Assembly (NCBI GenBank): GCA_021775875.1 | Contig: JAJFHA010000011.1 | Coordinates: 138,178 to 202,177 of the forward strand | Source: Hyphomicrobiales bacterium | GTDB taxonomy: Bacteria > Pseudomonadota > Alphaproteobacteria > Rhizobiales > NORP267 | Direction of reading: 5' to 3' | DNA length: 64,000 nucleotides | Shown here: positions 26,212 through 35,660 of the stretch, piece after piece | Layout: every line of letters begins with the position of its first letter | Position numbering within the stretch: the first letter of the stretch is position 1 | Program-made: the position numbers and the translations under genes | Notes under the pieces: model-generated | The model's database searches: none | The model's input: the letters and a program-made list of their open reading frames with translations, nothing else | What the model was told of the DNA's origin: nothing

Positions 26212-27729
26212 ATGACAAGCCTTCTGACTATCGCTCAAATGTACCGCGCCGATGGCCTGGCGGTCGCGTCCGGCATATCAGGCGAAACGCTGATGGAGGC
26301 GGCGGGAACTGCTGTCGCGGATGAAATTTCCACACGTTGGAATTCTGAAAAGCGCGTTCTCGTTCTTTGCGGTCCCGGTAACAATGGCGGCGACGGATAT
26401 GTCGCCGCGCGTCTGCTGGACGCGACGGGCTGTCAGGTCCGCGTCGCAAGTCTGGTTAAAACAGACCAGTTAACAGGCGACGCGGCGACAATGGCAATGC
26501 GTTGGCTAGGCGAAGTCGTCGATATCTCGTCAGGACTGCACGCAGGCTTGATACCTGAATTTGACCTGATCGTTGATTGCATGTTTGGCGCTGGTCTCAC
26601 GCGCGGCCTTGAAGGCGTCGCTGCAGAGATTGTCGAGCAAATCAATAAATCAGGTTTGCCGGTTGTGGCGGTTGATCTCCCGTCAGGTATCAACGGCGAT
26701 ACAGGAGCGATTGCCGGGGTTGCATTCAAGGCAAACCTAACGGTTACGTTTTTCCGGAAAAAACCGGGTCATTTGTTATTGCCGGGCCGGGATCATTGTG
26801 GCGAGGTCAAAGTAGTCGATATCGGAATACCATCCACCGTCCTAAATGAAATCCAGCCCAATATTCGTGAGAACGCGATGGAAAACTGGTGGCCACGCCT
26901 GAAAGCGCCAGATGCTGGTGACCACAAATATACCCGTGGACACGCAGTTGTCGTGAGTGGTGGCATGATGTCGACCGGTGCCGCACGGCTGGGTGCACGG
27001 GCTGCATTGAGGATCGGGGCAGGGGTGGTCACTATTGCCAGCCCACCGTCTGCGCTTGCGGTCCACGCTGCGCACCTGACAGCCATCATGCTGCGCCGGA
27101 TGGATGAAGAGGCAACTTTAGCGGATATACTCGCCGATCAGCGTATCAATGCGGTGCTGATCGGTCCGGGTAACGGAATTGGTCCTGCGACCCGCGCAAA
27201 CGTGTTGCGGGCCTTAAAGTCAAACGCAGCAATTATACTCGACGCCGACGCCCTGACAGTTTTTGAAGATGATCCCGAAACATTGTTCGAAGCCATTGCC
27301 ACTCATAAATTTGGTCCAGTCATCATGACACCTCATGAAGGTGAATTTCGACGCTTGTTCAAAGGTATAGACACGGTTATTGAATCATCTGCTGAAGCCA
27401 TGGGTGGCAAAGTAGGCGCTGCTCTAGCAGCGGCCAGTGCAAGTGGCGCGACACTTATTTACAAGGGTGCGGATACTGTTGTTGCGACACCGGGCGGGCA
27501 GGTGGCGATAAATGCAAACGCGCCACCTTGGCTGGCCACCGCCGGGTCTGGAGATGTACTAGCCGGCTTTGTTGCGGGAATGCTGGCGCAAGGCATGTCA
27601 GCCTTCGACGCGGCCTGTGGCGCTTGCTGGATACACGGCGAAGCCGGGACCCGTATCGGGCGCGGGCTGATCGCAGAAGACCTGAGCGAAATCGTTCCCC
27701 ATATATTCAGGGATATTGATCAGGATTAG
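26212..27729 (+). CDS. nnr: Bifunctional NAD(P)HX epimerase / ADP-dependent NAD(P)HX dehydratase
   Basis: This 505-residue repair enzyme restores hydrated, damaged NAD(P)H. The N-terminal half (about 1-210, YjeF_N) epimerises NAD(P)HX: GPGNNGGDGYVAARLL, VDCMFGAGLTRGL, DLPSGINGDTGA. The C-terminal half (about 230-500, carbohydrate-kinase-like) is the ADP-dependent dehydratase: LIGPGNGIG, MTPHEGEFRRLF and the catalytic ATAGSGDVLAGFVAGMLAQG. The fused order is the usual bacterial one. The ATG at 26212 opens directly with the conserved first helix. It is divergent from glnB. Confidence 0.95.
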   Translation: MTSLLTIAQMYRADGLAVASGISGETLMEAAGTAVADEISTRWNSEKRVLVLCGPGNNGGDGYVAARLLDATGCQVRVASLVKTDQLTGDAATMAMRWLGEVVDISSGLHAGLIPEFDLIVDCMFGAGLTRGLEGVAAEIVEQINKSGLPVVAVDLPSGINGDTGAIAGVAFKANLTVTFFRKKPGHLLLPGRDHCGEVKVVDIGIPSTVLNEIQPNIRENAMENWWPRLKAPDAGDHKYTRGHAVVVSGGMMSTGAARLGARAALRIGAGVVTIASPPSALAVHAAHLTAIMLRRMDEEATLADILADQRINAVLIGPGNGIGPATRANVLRALKSNAAIILDADALTVFEDDPETLFEAIATHKFGPVIMTPHEGEFRRLFKGIDTVIESSAEAMGGKVGAALAAASASGATLIYKGADTVVATPGGQVAINANAPPWLATAGSGDVLAGFVAGMLAQGMSAFDAACGACWIHGEAGTRIGRGLIAEDLSEIVPHIFRDIDQD

Positions 27730-27871
27730 CCGATTTGGGCACCCGAAAAGTAACCCCAATCGGGCACTTGTAAAAAAGGTAAAATTAAGCGCGGATTCGG
27801 CTGGTAAAATTCAAACCCTGCATGCTATAGAAACGCGCCCGGACCGATCATCATCGGTTGGCATACTGTCG

Positions 27872-27956
27872 GCGGGCGTGGTGGAATTGGTAGACACGCA
27901 AGATTTAGGTTCTTGTGGCGCAAGTCGTGGGGGTTCAAGTCCCTCCGCCCGCACCA
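27872..27956 (+). tRNA. tRNA-Leu (anticodon UAG)
   Basis: This 85-base class II tRNA has acceptor stem GCGGGCG/CGCCCGC, a D-arm with TGGTAGAC, anticodon stem CAAGA/TCTTG around loop TTTAGGT (anticodon TAG), a long variable arm, the T-arm GGGGGTTCAAGTCCCTC and an encoded CCA end. It reads CUA-type leucine codons. A TATAGA -10-like box lies about 40 bp upstream (27826-27831). Confidence 0.97.
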
Positions 27957-28027
27957 GACAGAAAGTTTCAGGAAGCGCTGGCCGACCCAAGGATCAGTAG
28001 CAAAGATATTGTAGAAGGCAGTTTGAC

Positions 28028-29497
28028 ATGGAAGTCACTGAGACCCTTTCCGAGGGATTGAAGCGAGAATTCAAAGTCGTGATACCTGCAACCGATCTGG
28101 AATCGCGGCTGATGGCCCGTCTGGTGGAGTTGAAAGATCAGGTCCGGATCAACGGATTTCGCCCGGGCAAAGTGCCGCTGGACCATTTGCGGAAAACCTA
28201 TGGCCGTTCGGTCATGGCCGAAATCGTCCAGCAGGTTGTTTCAGAGACCAGCCAGACGGCGTTGACCGAGCGTGAAATTCGCCCGGCCTTCCAACCCGAC
28301 ATCAGCTTTGCCGAAAGCGAGCAAGAGCTTGAAGAGGTGATGCAGGGTAAATCAGATCTCACCTATACGGTGGCCCTGGAGGTGATGCCCGACATCGAGC
28401 TTGCGGATCTATCCAAAATAAAATTGACCCGTGAAGTTACTGAAATTCCGGACGAAGATGTGGTTGAGGCGGTGAAACGTCTTGCTGAGCAAAACCGCTC
28501 TTACACGTCCCGCAAGGAAGGCGACAAAGCCCAAGAGGGTGACCGGGTGACTATCGATTATGATGGCTCAGTCGACGGCACGCCGTTTGAAGGTGGCAAA
28601 GATGAAAACGTTTATCTGGTGCTCGGGTCAAACCAGTTCATTCCCGGATTTGAAGAGCAGCTGAAAGGTGCCAAAGCCAGAAGCGACCAAACAGTCAATG
28701 TGACGTTCCCGGATGATTACCCGGCCGAAGCACTTGCCGGCAAGAAAGCTGAGTTCAAGGTCACTGTCCATGACGTTGCCGAACCGGCGGAAGGCGAACT
28801 TGATGATGCGTTTGCCCAGACCCTGGGACTTGAATCGCTTGATAGCCTGAAAGACGCTGTGCGTGCGCAAATCGAGAATGAGCATGCTTCGCTATCGCGG
28901 CGCAAGATCAAGCGCATTCTGCTTGATGAACTCGACAAGCAGCATGAGCTGGAATTGCCGCCGACCCTGATCGAACAGGAATTCGATTCTATCTGGAGTC
29001 AGCTGACCAACGATATGGAAAGCTCAGAAAAGTCATTCGAAGATGAAGGAACCAGTGAGGACGAGGCCCGCGCTGAATATCGCACCATCGCAGAACGTCG
29101 TGTTCGTCTTGGTCTGGTACTTGCTGAATTTGGCGAGAAGAGCGAGGTCCAGGTGAGCGAAGAAGAAGTGACCCGCGCACTTCAGGAGCAGGTTCGCCAG
29201 TTCCCAGGACAGGAACAGCAGATTTACGAATATTACAAAGAAAACCCGCAGGCGATTGCCAGCCTGCGTGCACCGATCTTTGAAGAAAAAGTCGTCGATC
29301 ATATCCTCGAACAAGTTGACGTAACCGAGAAAGTTGTGTCTCGCGAAGAATTGTTGCTTGATCCTGAAGACGAGAAAACGGCCAAGGAAAAGCCTGCCAA
29401 GAAAACAACCAAAAAGGCAGCGCCAAAAAAGACGGCGGAAAAGAAGACACCCGCCAAGAAAAAGCCTGCGGCTAAAAAGACCGCTGACAAGTCCTGA
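28028..29497 (+). CDS. tig: Trigger factor (ribosome-associated chaperone, peptidyl-prolyl isomerase)
   Basis: Trigger factor (489 residues) binds nascent chains at the ribosome exit. The N-terminal ribosome-binding domain carries the signature region NGFRPGKVPLDHLRKTYG near residue 40. The FKBP-type PPIase domain follows at about 155-240 (GDRVTIDYDGSVDGTPFEGG, QFIPGFEEQL), then the helical C-terminal arms. After about residue 450 there is a tail of roughly 40 residues made of Lys, Ala, Thr and Pro, resembling histone H1-like tails; it is absent from enteric Tig and is probably disordered. In many alphaproteobacteria tig precedes clpP-clpX-lon; here about 4 kb of other genes intervene. Confidence 0.96.
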   Translation: MEVTETLSEGLKREFKVVIPATDLESRLMARLVELKDQVRINGFRPGKVPLDHLRKTYGRSVMAEIVQQVVSETSQTALTEREIRPAFQPDISFAESEQELEEVMQGKSDLTYTVALEVMPDIELADLSKIKLTREVTEIPDEDVVEAVKRLAEQNRSYTSRKEGDKAQEGDRVTIDYDGSVDGTPFEGGKDENVYLVLGSNQFIPGFEEQLKGAKARSDQTVNVTFPDDYPAEALAGKKAEFKVTVHDVAEPAEGELDDAFAQTLGLESLDSLKDAVRAQIENEHASLSRRKIKRILLDELDKQHELELPPTLIEQEFDSIWSQLTNDMESSEKSFEDEGTSEDEARAEYRTIAERRVRLGLVLAEFGEKSEVQVSEEEVTRALQEQVRQFPGQEQQIYEYYKENPQAIASLRAPIFEEKVVDHILEQVDVTEKVVSREELLLDPEDEKTAKEKPAKKTTKKAAPKKTAEKKTPAKKKPAAKKTADKS

Positions 29498-29512
29498 GAT
29501 TATCGAAATGAA

Positions 29513-29555
29513 AAATGCCGCGCGATCAAATTAAAGATCGCGCGGCATTTGAATT
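29513..29555. terminator. Bidirectional intrinsic terminator between tig and the DUF1127 gene
   Basis: A perfect 15 bp stem (29513-29527 with 29536-29550, 8-base loop AAATTAAA) lies between convergent genes. Reading minus it is followed by TTTTT; reading plus, by a shorter run (TTTGAATTTT). It should stop both transcripts. Confidence 0.92.
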
Positions 29556-29591
29556 TTCAGACCTGAATTTCAGGTCATGTTCGCGGTGGGA

Positions 29592-29960
29592 CTAGCGAAT
29601 GATCCCGGCAATCGCGAAATATTTGTGGGGCTGACCTGCAGGGCCGGATCCGATGCCGTTCCAATAGGTGTCGTTGCCAAGGCGTTCGCCCACAGCAATT
29701 TCTTTTGCAGCGGTAAGGCCATTGACGCTCAGAGGCAATTCCACAGCACGCTCAATCGCTGTGCGGGTCAGGCCCATATCGTGGAGCATGCGTTCGTCAT
29801 AGCGAAGCAGCGATGTGAGCTTGCGCCGCCGACGGATGTTGTGAAACAGGTTTTTGACGGAATTGATCCCGGATTCGATTTTTTCGATCGCGTGATATGT
29901 CCCGCTCTGGACCCAAAGGGTGTAACCAAAGTTGCGCCCGGAAAGGGTTGCATTGTTCAT
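29592..29960 (-). CDS. DUF1127 domain protein
   Basis: This 122-residue protein carries a DUF1127 motif at about residues 42-77: a basic start (IRRRRKLTSLLRYDERMLHDMG) followed by LTRTAIERAVELPLS. Small DUF1127 proteins in alphaproteobacteria are linked to RNA binding and to phosphate, nitrogen or stress adaptation; this one has extra N- and C-terminal segments. I place the start at the ATG at 29960 because AGGAG lies 7 bases before it; the frame continues upstream without support. It is divergent from the LysR gene 235 bp away. Confidence 0.75.
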   Translation of the reverse strand: MNNATLSGRNFGYTLWVQSGTYHAIEKIESGINSVKNLFHNIRRRRKLTSLLRYDERMLHDMGLTRTAIERAVELPLSVNGLTAAKEIAVGERLGNDTYWNGIGSGPAGQPHKYFAIAGIIR

Positions 29961-30195
29961 GGCAATTCTCCTTCTCGGCCAGGCATCTGCCTGGTCATGT
30001 GTGTTTGAAATTGGCTTGCGCCGCTTGGCATGCGTCAAGGAGCCTAATGATTCCAGAACGTCGTTGCTGCAATGCAATATGGGGATTTTTATTGATAAGC
30101 CAAACGAAAAGTATTAATATATTAAGACAAAATAATTGATCATTCATTTTAACCTGGATTTCCGGGTTTTCTTGTTCCATTTGAGGTTAACGGCC

Positions 30196-31077
30196 ATGCA
30201 AATTCTTCTTGAGACAGACGTGTTGCGCACCTTTTTGTCCATTGCCGAGACCGGAAGTTTCTCATCAGCTGCCTTGTCTGTTGGTCGGACACCGTCCGCT
30301 GTCAGTATGCAAATGAAGAAACTGGAGCAGCAACTTCAGCGCGATCTGTTCATCCGTCAGGGCAGGGGTGTTGTGCTCTCTCCCGACGGCGAAGAGATGG
30401 TGTCTTATGCGCGGCGTATTCTGCATATCAACGAAGAGGCAGTGGCTCATTTCACCCAGCCTCATCTGGAAGGCGCGGTTCGGATCGGAACACCTGATGA
30501 TTTTGCAACGCGGTTTTTACCGGTGGCATTGGGTAAATTTGCCCGCGCCTATCCCAAGGTCCAGGTGGAAGTTGTCTGCGATCTCAGCGTCAACCTGATT
30601 CCCCAGGTTGAACGCGGCACCATGGACATGACCCTTGTGTCGCAAACCAATACGCTAACCCATGTAACCCGTGGCATCCCGATCTGGCGGGAATCATTGG
30701 TCTGGGCTGTTCATGAAGATGGTCAGGCCGCCACCCGTCGGCCACTTCCACTTGCATTGAGCCCAAGAAAATGCGCCTGGCGTGCCAGTGCTTTGAGGGT
30801 GTTGGACGAAACCGACATCGAATATCATATCGCCTATACGAGCACGCATTATGCTGGCCAACAGGCTGCCATCGTTGCTGACCTAGCCTTGGCACCGATG
30901 CCGCAGAGCCTTGTTGAATCCCCGCTAAGGATTGTTGAGGATGGTGAAGGCTTGCCCGCGTTGGAAGACTATGAGGTGAGGCTATTGCGTGCCCCTGGTA
31001 AAAAAGACTCTGTGCTGGATACCTTGGCAGCGCACATAGTCGATAGTTTTTCAGAGCACGCGGTGGCTTTGAATTGA
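30196..31077 (+). CDS. LysR-family transcriptional regulator
   Basis: This 293-residue LTTR has an N-terminal winged helix-turn-helix at residues 5-62 (LRTFLSIAETGSFSSAALSVGRTPSAVSMQMKKLE, given here only as landmarks) and a substrate-binding domain with a DLSVNLIPQVERGTMDMTL segment typical of LysR effector domains. The sensed ligand is unknown. The frame continues 20 codons upstream, but the ATG at 30196 has GAGG at 30183-30186 and begins at the conserved first helix. It is divergent from the DUF1127 gene and convergent with an MFS transporter, so its target may be either gene or itself. Confidence 0.9.
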   Translation: MQILLETDVLRTFLSIAETGSFSSAALSVGRTPSAVSMQMKKLEQQLQRDLFIRQGRGVVLSPDGEEMVSYARRILHINEEAVAHFTQPHLEGAVRIGTPDDFATRFLPVALGKFARAYPKVQVEVVCDLSVNLIPQVERGTMDMTLVSQTNTLTHVTRGIPIWRESLVWAVHEDGQAATRRPLPLALSPRKCAWRASALRVLDETDIEYHIAYTSTHYAGQQAAIVADLALAPMPQSLVESPLRIVEDGEGLPALEDYEVRLLRAPGKKDSVLDTLAAHIVDSFSEHAVALN

Positions 31078-31108
31078 CCTGGGGTCCTGACCCTGGACAA
31101 GCCGACCT

Positions 31109-32278
31109 TCATGCCATTGAACGCAGCCTGGCCATGGCAACGATCCCGAATGCGGGACCGATCGCTAATCCGGCAATGATTGTTGGCCAGCCGAAAACCG
31201 ACGCCAGATACGGGGTTGCCTGAACGGTAACAAATGTCAGGGCAAAACCCAGGGCAGTTTGCAAAGTCATCAGACTGCCAACCTGATCTGCGGGCGAGGC
31301 ATCTGCAACGATGGCCGAGAATTGCGCTGAATCCGGGATAATTGCGATTCCCCAAATCACCACGATGACAAATGTAAGCCAGACCGGCCCGCCAAATGTC
31401 ATCGCGGTGGCGATAGCGGCAGTTCCGCTCAAAGCCATGGCTATGATTGTTACGTCAGCTTTGCCAATCCGGTCGGCGGCTTTGCCTGCGAAAATGCAGG
31501 CGATACCTCCCGCACCAATGGCAACAAAAGCCGTGATTTTCGAGAGCCATTCAGCTTCCGGCAACGGTAACGAAGAGGAATAGGATACAGCGGTTGCTGC
31601 TGCAATCCATGCCCACATCGCATATAGCTCCCACATGTGACCAAGATATCCGGCATAAGCAAGGCGTATGCGCTTGTTGGTCCAGGCGCTAATAATCACT
31701 TTTGGACTAAATCTGGGTGCAATGCTGTGAAGTGGTCCAAGTGAAATAAACAGGCAACTTATTCCGGCCAGAATTGCGGCTACAGATGCGACGGTTACGG
31801 TGAAACGCCAGTCGGAGCCGCCCGCAAGTGCAATCAAATGTGGTGAGGCCGAGCCAAGGGTGAGGGCTCCAACAAGTATGCCGACAAGAAAGCCGCGATC
31901 TTTATCACCCCATCCAACGACGATTTTCATTCCAACAGGATAAACCCCTGCCAACAGAGCTCCGGTCGCAACACGGGCGCTGAGGGCCAGGAAGCCGCCT
32001 GGGCTGGCAAACAGGAGAATAATATTGATCAAGCCCGCGCCGATTGCTGAAACGGCAAATACACGGCGCGGGTCAAACCGATCTGCCAGACCGAGCATGG
32101 CTGAGGTGAGCGCACCAATGACAAACCCGATCTGAACGCTACTGGACAGAGCCGCTTGCCGGAAAGGAGAAATTTCTGTTTCACGCAACATATCCGGCAG
32201 GATCGCAGCCGACACAAACCACAGACTCATTGCCGCAACCTCGGCTAACAGAAGTAGTGATATAGATCGGAATTTCAT
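31109..32278 (-). CDS. Major facilitator superfamily transporter
   Basis: This 389-residue protein has about twelve hydrophobic helices. The cytoplasmic loop between helices 2 and 3 reads GLADRFDPRRVF, a form of the MFS motif A (GxLaDrxGrr), and the equivalent loop in the second half reads AGKAADRIGKADV. It is an inner-membrane secondary transporter of unknown substrate. The start is placed at the ATG at 32278, which begins MKFRSISLLLL just before the first helix; 16 upstream in-frame codons look non-coding. The class II aldolase gene ends 62 bp upstream on the same strand, so the two may be one transcript. Confidence 0.85.
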   Translation of the reverse strand: MKFRSISLLLLAEVAAMSLWFVSAAILPDMLRETEISPFRQAALSSSVQIGFVIGALTSAMLGLADRFDPRRVFAVSAIGAGLINIILLFASPGGFLALSARVATGALLAGVYPVGMKIVVGWGDKDRGFLVGILVGALTLGSASPHLIALAGGSDWRFTVTVASVAAILAGISCLFISLGPLHSIAPRFSPKVIISAWTNKRIRLAYAGYLGHMWELYAMWAWIAAATAVSYSSSLPLPEAEWLSKITAFVAIGAGGIACIFAGKAADRIGKADVTIIAMALSGTAAIATAMTFGGPVWLTFVIVVIWGIAIIPDSAQFSAIVADASPADQVGSLMTLQTALGFALTFVTVQATPYLASVFGWPTIIAGLAIGPAFGIVAMARLRSMA

Positions 32279-32340
32279 TTGTGTTCTACGTTTTTCTGGA
32301 AGTCGCTGATAGCTTGGCCGCGGCACAGATTTTGGGAGCT

Positions 32341-33078
32341 TTATTCTGTGGTGTCCGGCTCTTCCGCCAGAAGTATCTCTTTTAAAACCTGGTAATGGGT
32401 TTCCTTGTCGTCATCAATTTCTGCAATCTGCTCAGCAGTGCGTGCTGCAACTTCATGGGGAACCATTGCCAGTTCGGCTCCGGATTGCTGGGCCAGGATT
32501 TGAACCTTCGCCGCCCGTTCAAGGAAATACAAATCATTGAAGGCAATGCCGATGCTCGGCCCGCTCACCATCACGCCGTGATTTTTCAGCATTACAATTA
32601 TATTGTCGCCTGCGGCGCCGGCCAGACGCTCGCCCTCGGCGCGGTCGTTGGCCAGGCCTTCATACAAATCCTCATAGGCAATTTTGCCGTAATAACGCAG
32701 AGCATTCTGGCTGATCGGTTCAAGGCGGCCTGGGTTGGTGCAGGCGATCGCGGTCGCATAGGGCATATGGGTATGGTAGACAGCAGTCGCGTTCGGGCAA
32801 AGCCGGTGGAAGGCTTCGTGGATCATGAATGAAGTTGTTTCAATTTCGCCTTTTCCTGTCACAATATCGCCATTGCCATCGACGCGCAGAATGTCGCTGC
32901 GTTTCATCTTCGACCAATGCACACCCCAGCGGTTGAGCAGAAATGTGCCATCGCCGCATGCATATGAAAAATGATTGTCGATCCCTTCATGAAGATCGAA
33001 CCGGGCTGTCAGGCGAAGCACCACTGCCATGTCGCAACGGGCGGCTTCGATTTTTTCATCCGGGATGACATTATGCAT
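32341..33078 (-). CDS. Class II aldolase/adducin family protein
   Basis: This 245-residue protein of the AraD/FucA fold has a Zn-binding HTHMPY motif near residue 102, a second His in LKNHGVMVSG near residue 165 and an upstream acidic segment (KGEIETTSFMIHEAFHR). Such enzymes cleave or epimerise sugar phosphates, but many stand-alone alphaproteobacterial members have no known substrate. Two adjacent ATGs exist at 33081 and 33078; GGAG is better spaced (6 bases) from the second. A broken TfoX-like gene lies directly upstream and the MFS transporter downstream. Confidence 0.82.
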   Translation of the reverse strand: MHNVIPDEKIEAARCDMAVVLRLTARFDLHEGIDNHFSYACGDGTFLLNRWGVHWSKMKRSDILRVDGNGDIVTGKGEIETTSFMIHEAFHRLCPNATAVYHTHMPYATAIACTNPGRLEPISQNALRYYGKIAYEDLYEGLANDRAEGERLAGAAGDNIIVMLKNHGVMVSGPSIGIAFNDLYFLERAAKVQILAQQSGAELAMVPHEVAARTAEQIAEIDDDKETHYQVLKEILLAEEPDTTE

Positions 33079-33108
33079 CATGGTCTCCAGCGTAATTTAT
33101 GTTTCTGA

Positions 33109-33291
33109 CTATTTTGGCGGTAATGTAGATACAAAGCTGAGAGCCAGAGCAACACAGTTCTTCAAAGCGGTTTCATCGCAGGCTTTTCCTTCAACGAATA
33201 TCATCCCGCCCATCATGCGCTTTTCGGAAATGCCACATGGCCTTCAAGCACATCACGAAACCGGTTTCTCAGCTCTTCATCATAAGCCCAT
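33109..33291 (-). pseudogene. Frameshifted remnant of a TfoX N-terminal domain gene
   Basis: On the minus strand three reading frames together recreate the start of a TfoX_N protein. After an ATG at 33291, one extra G shifts into AYDEELRNRFRDVLEGHV. One missing base then shifts into GISEKRMMGGMIFVEGKACDE, which matches the family pattern (SEKRMfGG, then a hydrophobic strand). The rest loses similarity and ends at a TAG at 33109. Two frameshifts plus a lost C-terminal half indicate decay rather than a sequencing slip. The remaining 199 bases to clpP (33292-33490) show no gene. The intact TfoX_N gene at 13748 could be a paralogue. Confidence 0.65.
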
Positions 33292-33490
33292 TTTGTATTG
33301 CCCTTTCTTAAGATTCCTTATTGTATTATACATTCCGGTCCCGATATGAAGGGCGCGCAATATGGAACGAAACTGAACCAAACGAGCCGGGTCCGCATCC
33401 TCTCGCTTGCGCAGGACCGCAAAGCCAGCTTATGCAGGAGTTGCCGCTTATTCTGGCGATTCGAACAGCCAATCTTTATCAGGAATAATT

Positions 33491-34123
33491 ATGCAAGATC
33501 CAATTGACCAATATACAAATGTCCTCGTCCCCATGGTGGTGGAGCAATCCAGCCGCGGCGAACGCGCTTACGACATTTATTCCCGTTTGCTGAAAGAGCG
33601 GATCATTTTCATCACTGGTCCGATTGAAGATAATATGGCGGCAATCATTGCGGCCCAGCTATTGTTTCTTGAAGCGGAAAACCCGAAGCGCGATATCGCC
33701 ATGTATATCAATTCACCGGGCGGTGTCGTGACATCCGGTCTGGCGATTTACGATACGATGCAATTCATCAAGCCGGAAATTTCCACCCTTTGTATTGGTC
33801 AGGCAGCGTCCATGGGCTCGCTGCTGCTATGCGCCGGGCAAAAGGGAAAGCGTTTTGCCTTGCCCAACGCCCGCATCATGGTTCACCAACCTTCAGGCGG
33901 GTTCCAGGGCCAAGCCTCCGATATCCAGCGCCATGCGGAAGATATAGTCAAAATGAAACGTCGTCTCAACGAGATGTATGTTGAGCATACCGGACAAAAA
34001 TATGAAGTGATCGAGAATACGCTCGACCGGGATCATTTTATGACCGCAGACGAATCAAAAGAGTTCGGTCTGATCGACGAGGTAATTTCCAAGCGGGATG
34101 ATTCAGAGGAAGAAACTGAATAA
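33491..34123 (+). CDS. clpP: ATP-dependent Clp protease proteolytic subunit
   Basis: ClpP (210 residues) forms the tetradecameric protease chamber fed by ClpX or ClpA. The catalytic triad is Ser107 in GQAASMGS, His132 in [10 protein letters not shown] and Asp181 in DRDHFM, with the same spacing as Ser97/His122/Asp171 of E. coli ClpP. The frame is open upstream to 33407, but the ATG at 33491 has AGGA at 33481-33484 and gives the usual [19 protein letters not shown] opening with its short propeptide. clpX follows after 271 bp, probably with its own promoter. Confidence 0.97.
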   Translation: MQDPIDQYTNVLVPMVVEQSSRGERAYDIYSRLLKERIIFITGPIEDNMAAIIAAQLLFLEAENPKRDIAMYINSPGGVVTSGLAIYDTMQFIKPEISTLCIGQAASMGSLLLCAGQKGKRFALPNARIMVHQPSGGFQGQASDIQRHAEDIVKMKRRLNEMYVEHTGQKYEVIENTLDRDHFMTADESKEFGLIDEVISKRDDSEEETE

Positions 34124-34394
34124 GTGGCGTTCCTTGTCGCAGACGCACATCAATTGTCATTAATCAAATCTTGAACAATCAATCCCTAGCATGGTCAAAT
34201 GTCATGTTTGTGGTTCACACGCGTTGAAGAATGGTCCAGATTGAAGTCACATTTATTTCAGGGGTTGAGGAAAGAGCTTTAACACTTATCTAGTATGCTC
34301 TTTGTTGAATGATCCTGGAATTGCCCAGTGGGCGGATCTGGAATTTTTTTTGAGAATATATTGAAAGGGCCGCCAGGTCGGGTTTTGGTAAAGT

Positions 34395-35660
34395 ATGAGC
34401 AAATCCAGCGGAAGCGAATCTAAAAACACTCTCTATTGTTCTTTTTGTGGAAAGAGCCAGCACGAGGTGCGCAAACTTATTGCGGGCCCAACAGTATTCA
34501 TCTGTGATGAATGCGTTGAATTGTGCATGGATATCATCCGTGAGGAAAACAAGAACGCCAACGTGAAATCCCAGGATGGCGTTCCGACCCCAACTGATAT
34601 CTGCGATGTTTTGAACGACTATGTCATTGGTCAGGCAACCGCAAAGCGCGTTTTGGCCGTTGCCGTTCACAACCATTACAAGCGCCTCAATCACGCCGCC
34701 AAGAATGACGATGTGGAACTTGCAAAGTCCAATATTCTTCTGATCGGCCCTACCGGCTGTGGCAAGACCTTGTTGGCCCAAACCCTCGCGCGCATTCTCG
34801 ATGTGCCTTTCACCATGGCTGATGCCACCACGCTCACCGAAGCTGGTTACGTGGGTGAAGACGTTGAAAATATTATTTTGAAGCTGTTGCAGTCCGCCGA
34901 CTATAATGTGGAGCGGGCCCAGCGCGGCATTGTTTATATCGATGAAGTCGACAAGATCAGTCGCAAGTCTGACAACCCGTCAATTACCCGCGATGTTTCG
35001 GGCGAGGGCGTTCAGCAGGCTTTGCTCAAGATCATGGAAGGCACTGTCGCAAGTGTGCCGCCACAAGGGGGTCGCAAGCATCCCCAGCAGGAATTCCTGC
35101 AGGTGGATACAACCAACATCCTGTTTATCTGTGGTGGTGCGTTTGCCGGCCTCGAAAAAATTATCGCCCAGCGCCATAAAGGGACCTCCATCGGGTTTGG
35201 TGCCAAGGTGCAATCAACCGATGATCGCCGTACCGGCGAAATTTTCAAGGAAGTGGAGCCTGAAGATTTGCTCCGTTTCGGTCTGATCCCTGAATTTGTC
35301 GGACGGGTACCTGTCCTTGCAACCCTGGAAGACCTGGACGAAGAAGCATTGATCCGCATTCTGACTGAGCCGAAAAATGCGCTTGTGAAGCAGTATCAGC
35401 GTTTGTTCGAGATGGAAGATGTTCATCTTACATTTGCAGAAGAAGCGTTGCGGGCAATTTCCCTCAAAGCGATTGACCGGAAAACTGGTGCCCGTGGCCT
35501 GCGCTCGATCATGGAAGGTATCTTGCTGGATACCATGTTCGACCTCCCGAATATGGAAGGGGTCGAGGAAATCGTGATTTCCAACGAGGTTGTTGATGGT
35601 GGTGCGCGTCCGTTGCAGATTTATGCTGATCGGACCGACGAGATCGAAACCAGCGCCTGA
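34395..35660 (+). CDS. clpX: ATP-dependent Clp protease ATP-binding subunit ClpX
   Basis: ClpX (421 residues) is the AAA+ unfoldase that feeds ClpP. The N-terminal zinc-binding domain has four cysteines (YCSFCGKS and [10 protein letters not shown], residues 13-44). Walker A is GPTGCGKT near residue 119 and Walker B is VYIDEVDKI near residue 180. The ClpP-contacting loop appears as [10 protein letters not shown], a variant in which the IGF tripeptide region starts FGLIPEF. Length and order are standard. Confidence 0.97.
   Translation: MSKSSGSESKNTLYCSFCGKSQHEVRKLIAGPTVFICDECVELCMDIIREENKNANVKSQDGVPTPTDICDVLNDYVIGQATAKRVLAVAVHNHYKRLNHAAKNDDVELAKSNILLIGPTGCGKTLLAQTLARILDVPFTMADATTLTEAGYVGEDVENIILKLLQSADYNVERAQRGIVYIDEVDKISRKSDNPSITRDVSGEGVQQALLKIMEGTVASVPPQGGRKHPQQEFLQVDTTNILFICGGAFAGLEKIIAQRHKGTSIGFGAKVQSTDDRRTGEIFKEVEPEDLLRFGLIPEFVGRVPVLATLEDLDEEALIRILTEPKNALVKQYQRLFEMEDVHLTFAEEALRAISLKAIDRKTGARGLRSIMEGILLDTMFDLPNMEGVEEIVISNEVVDGGARPLQIYADRTDEIETSA

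Noticed and set aside
27872-27956. tRNA-Leu as a phage or island attachment site
   Set aside because: No integrase, no repeated 3' tRNA fragment and no foreign gene block next to this or the other two tRNA genes.
33029-33349. 106-codon plus-strand frame upstream of clpP
   Set aside because: It overlaps the aldolase start and the minus-strand TfoX remnant, has no family resemblance and no ribosome binding site; the minus-strand interpretation explains the sequence better.
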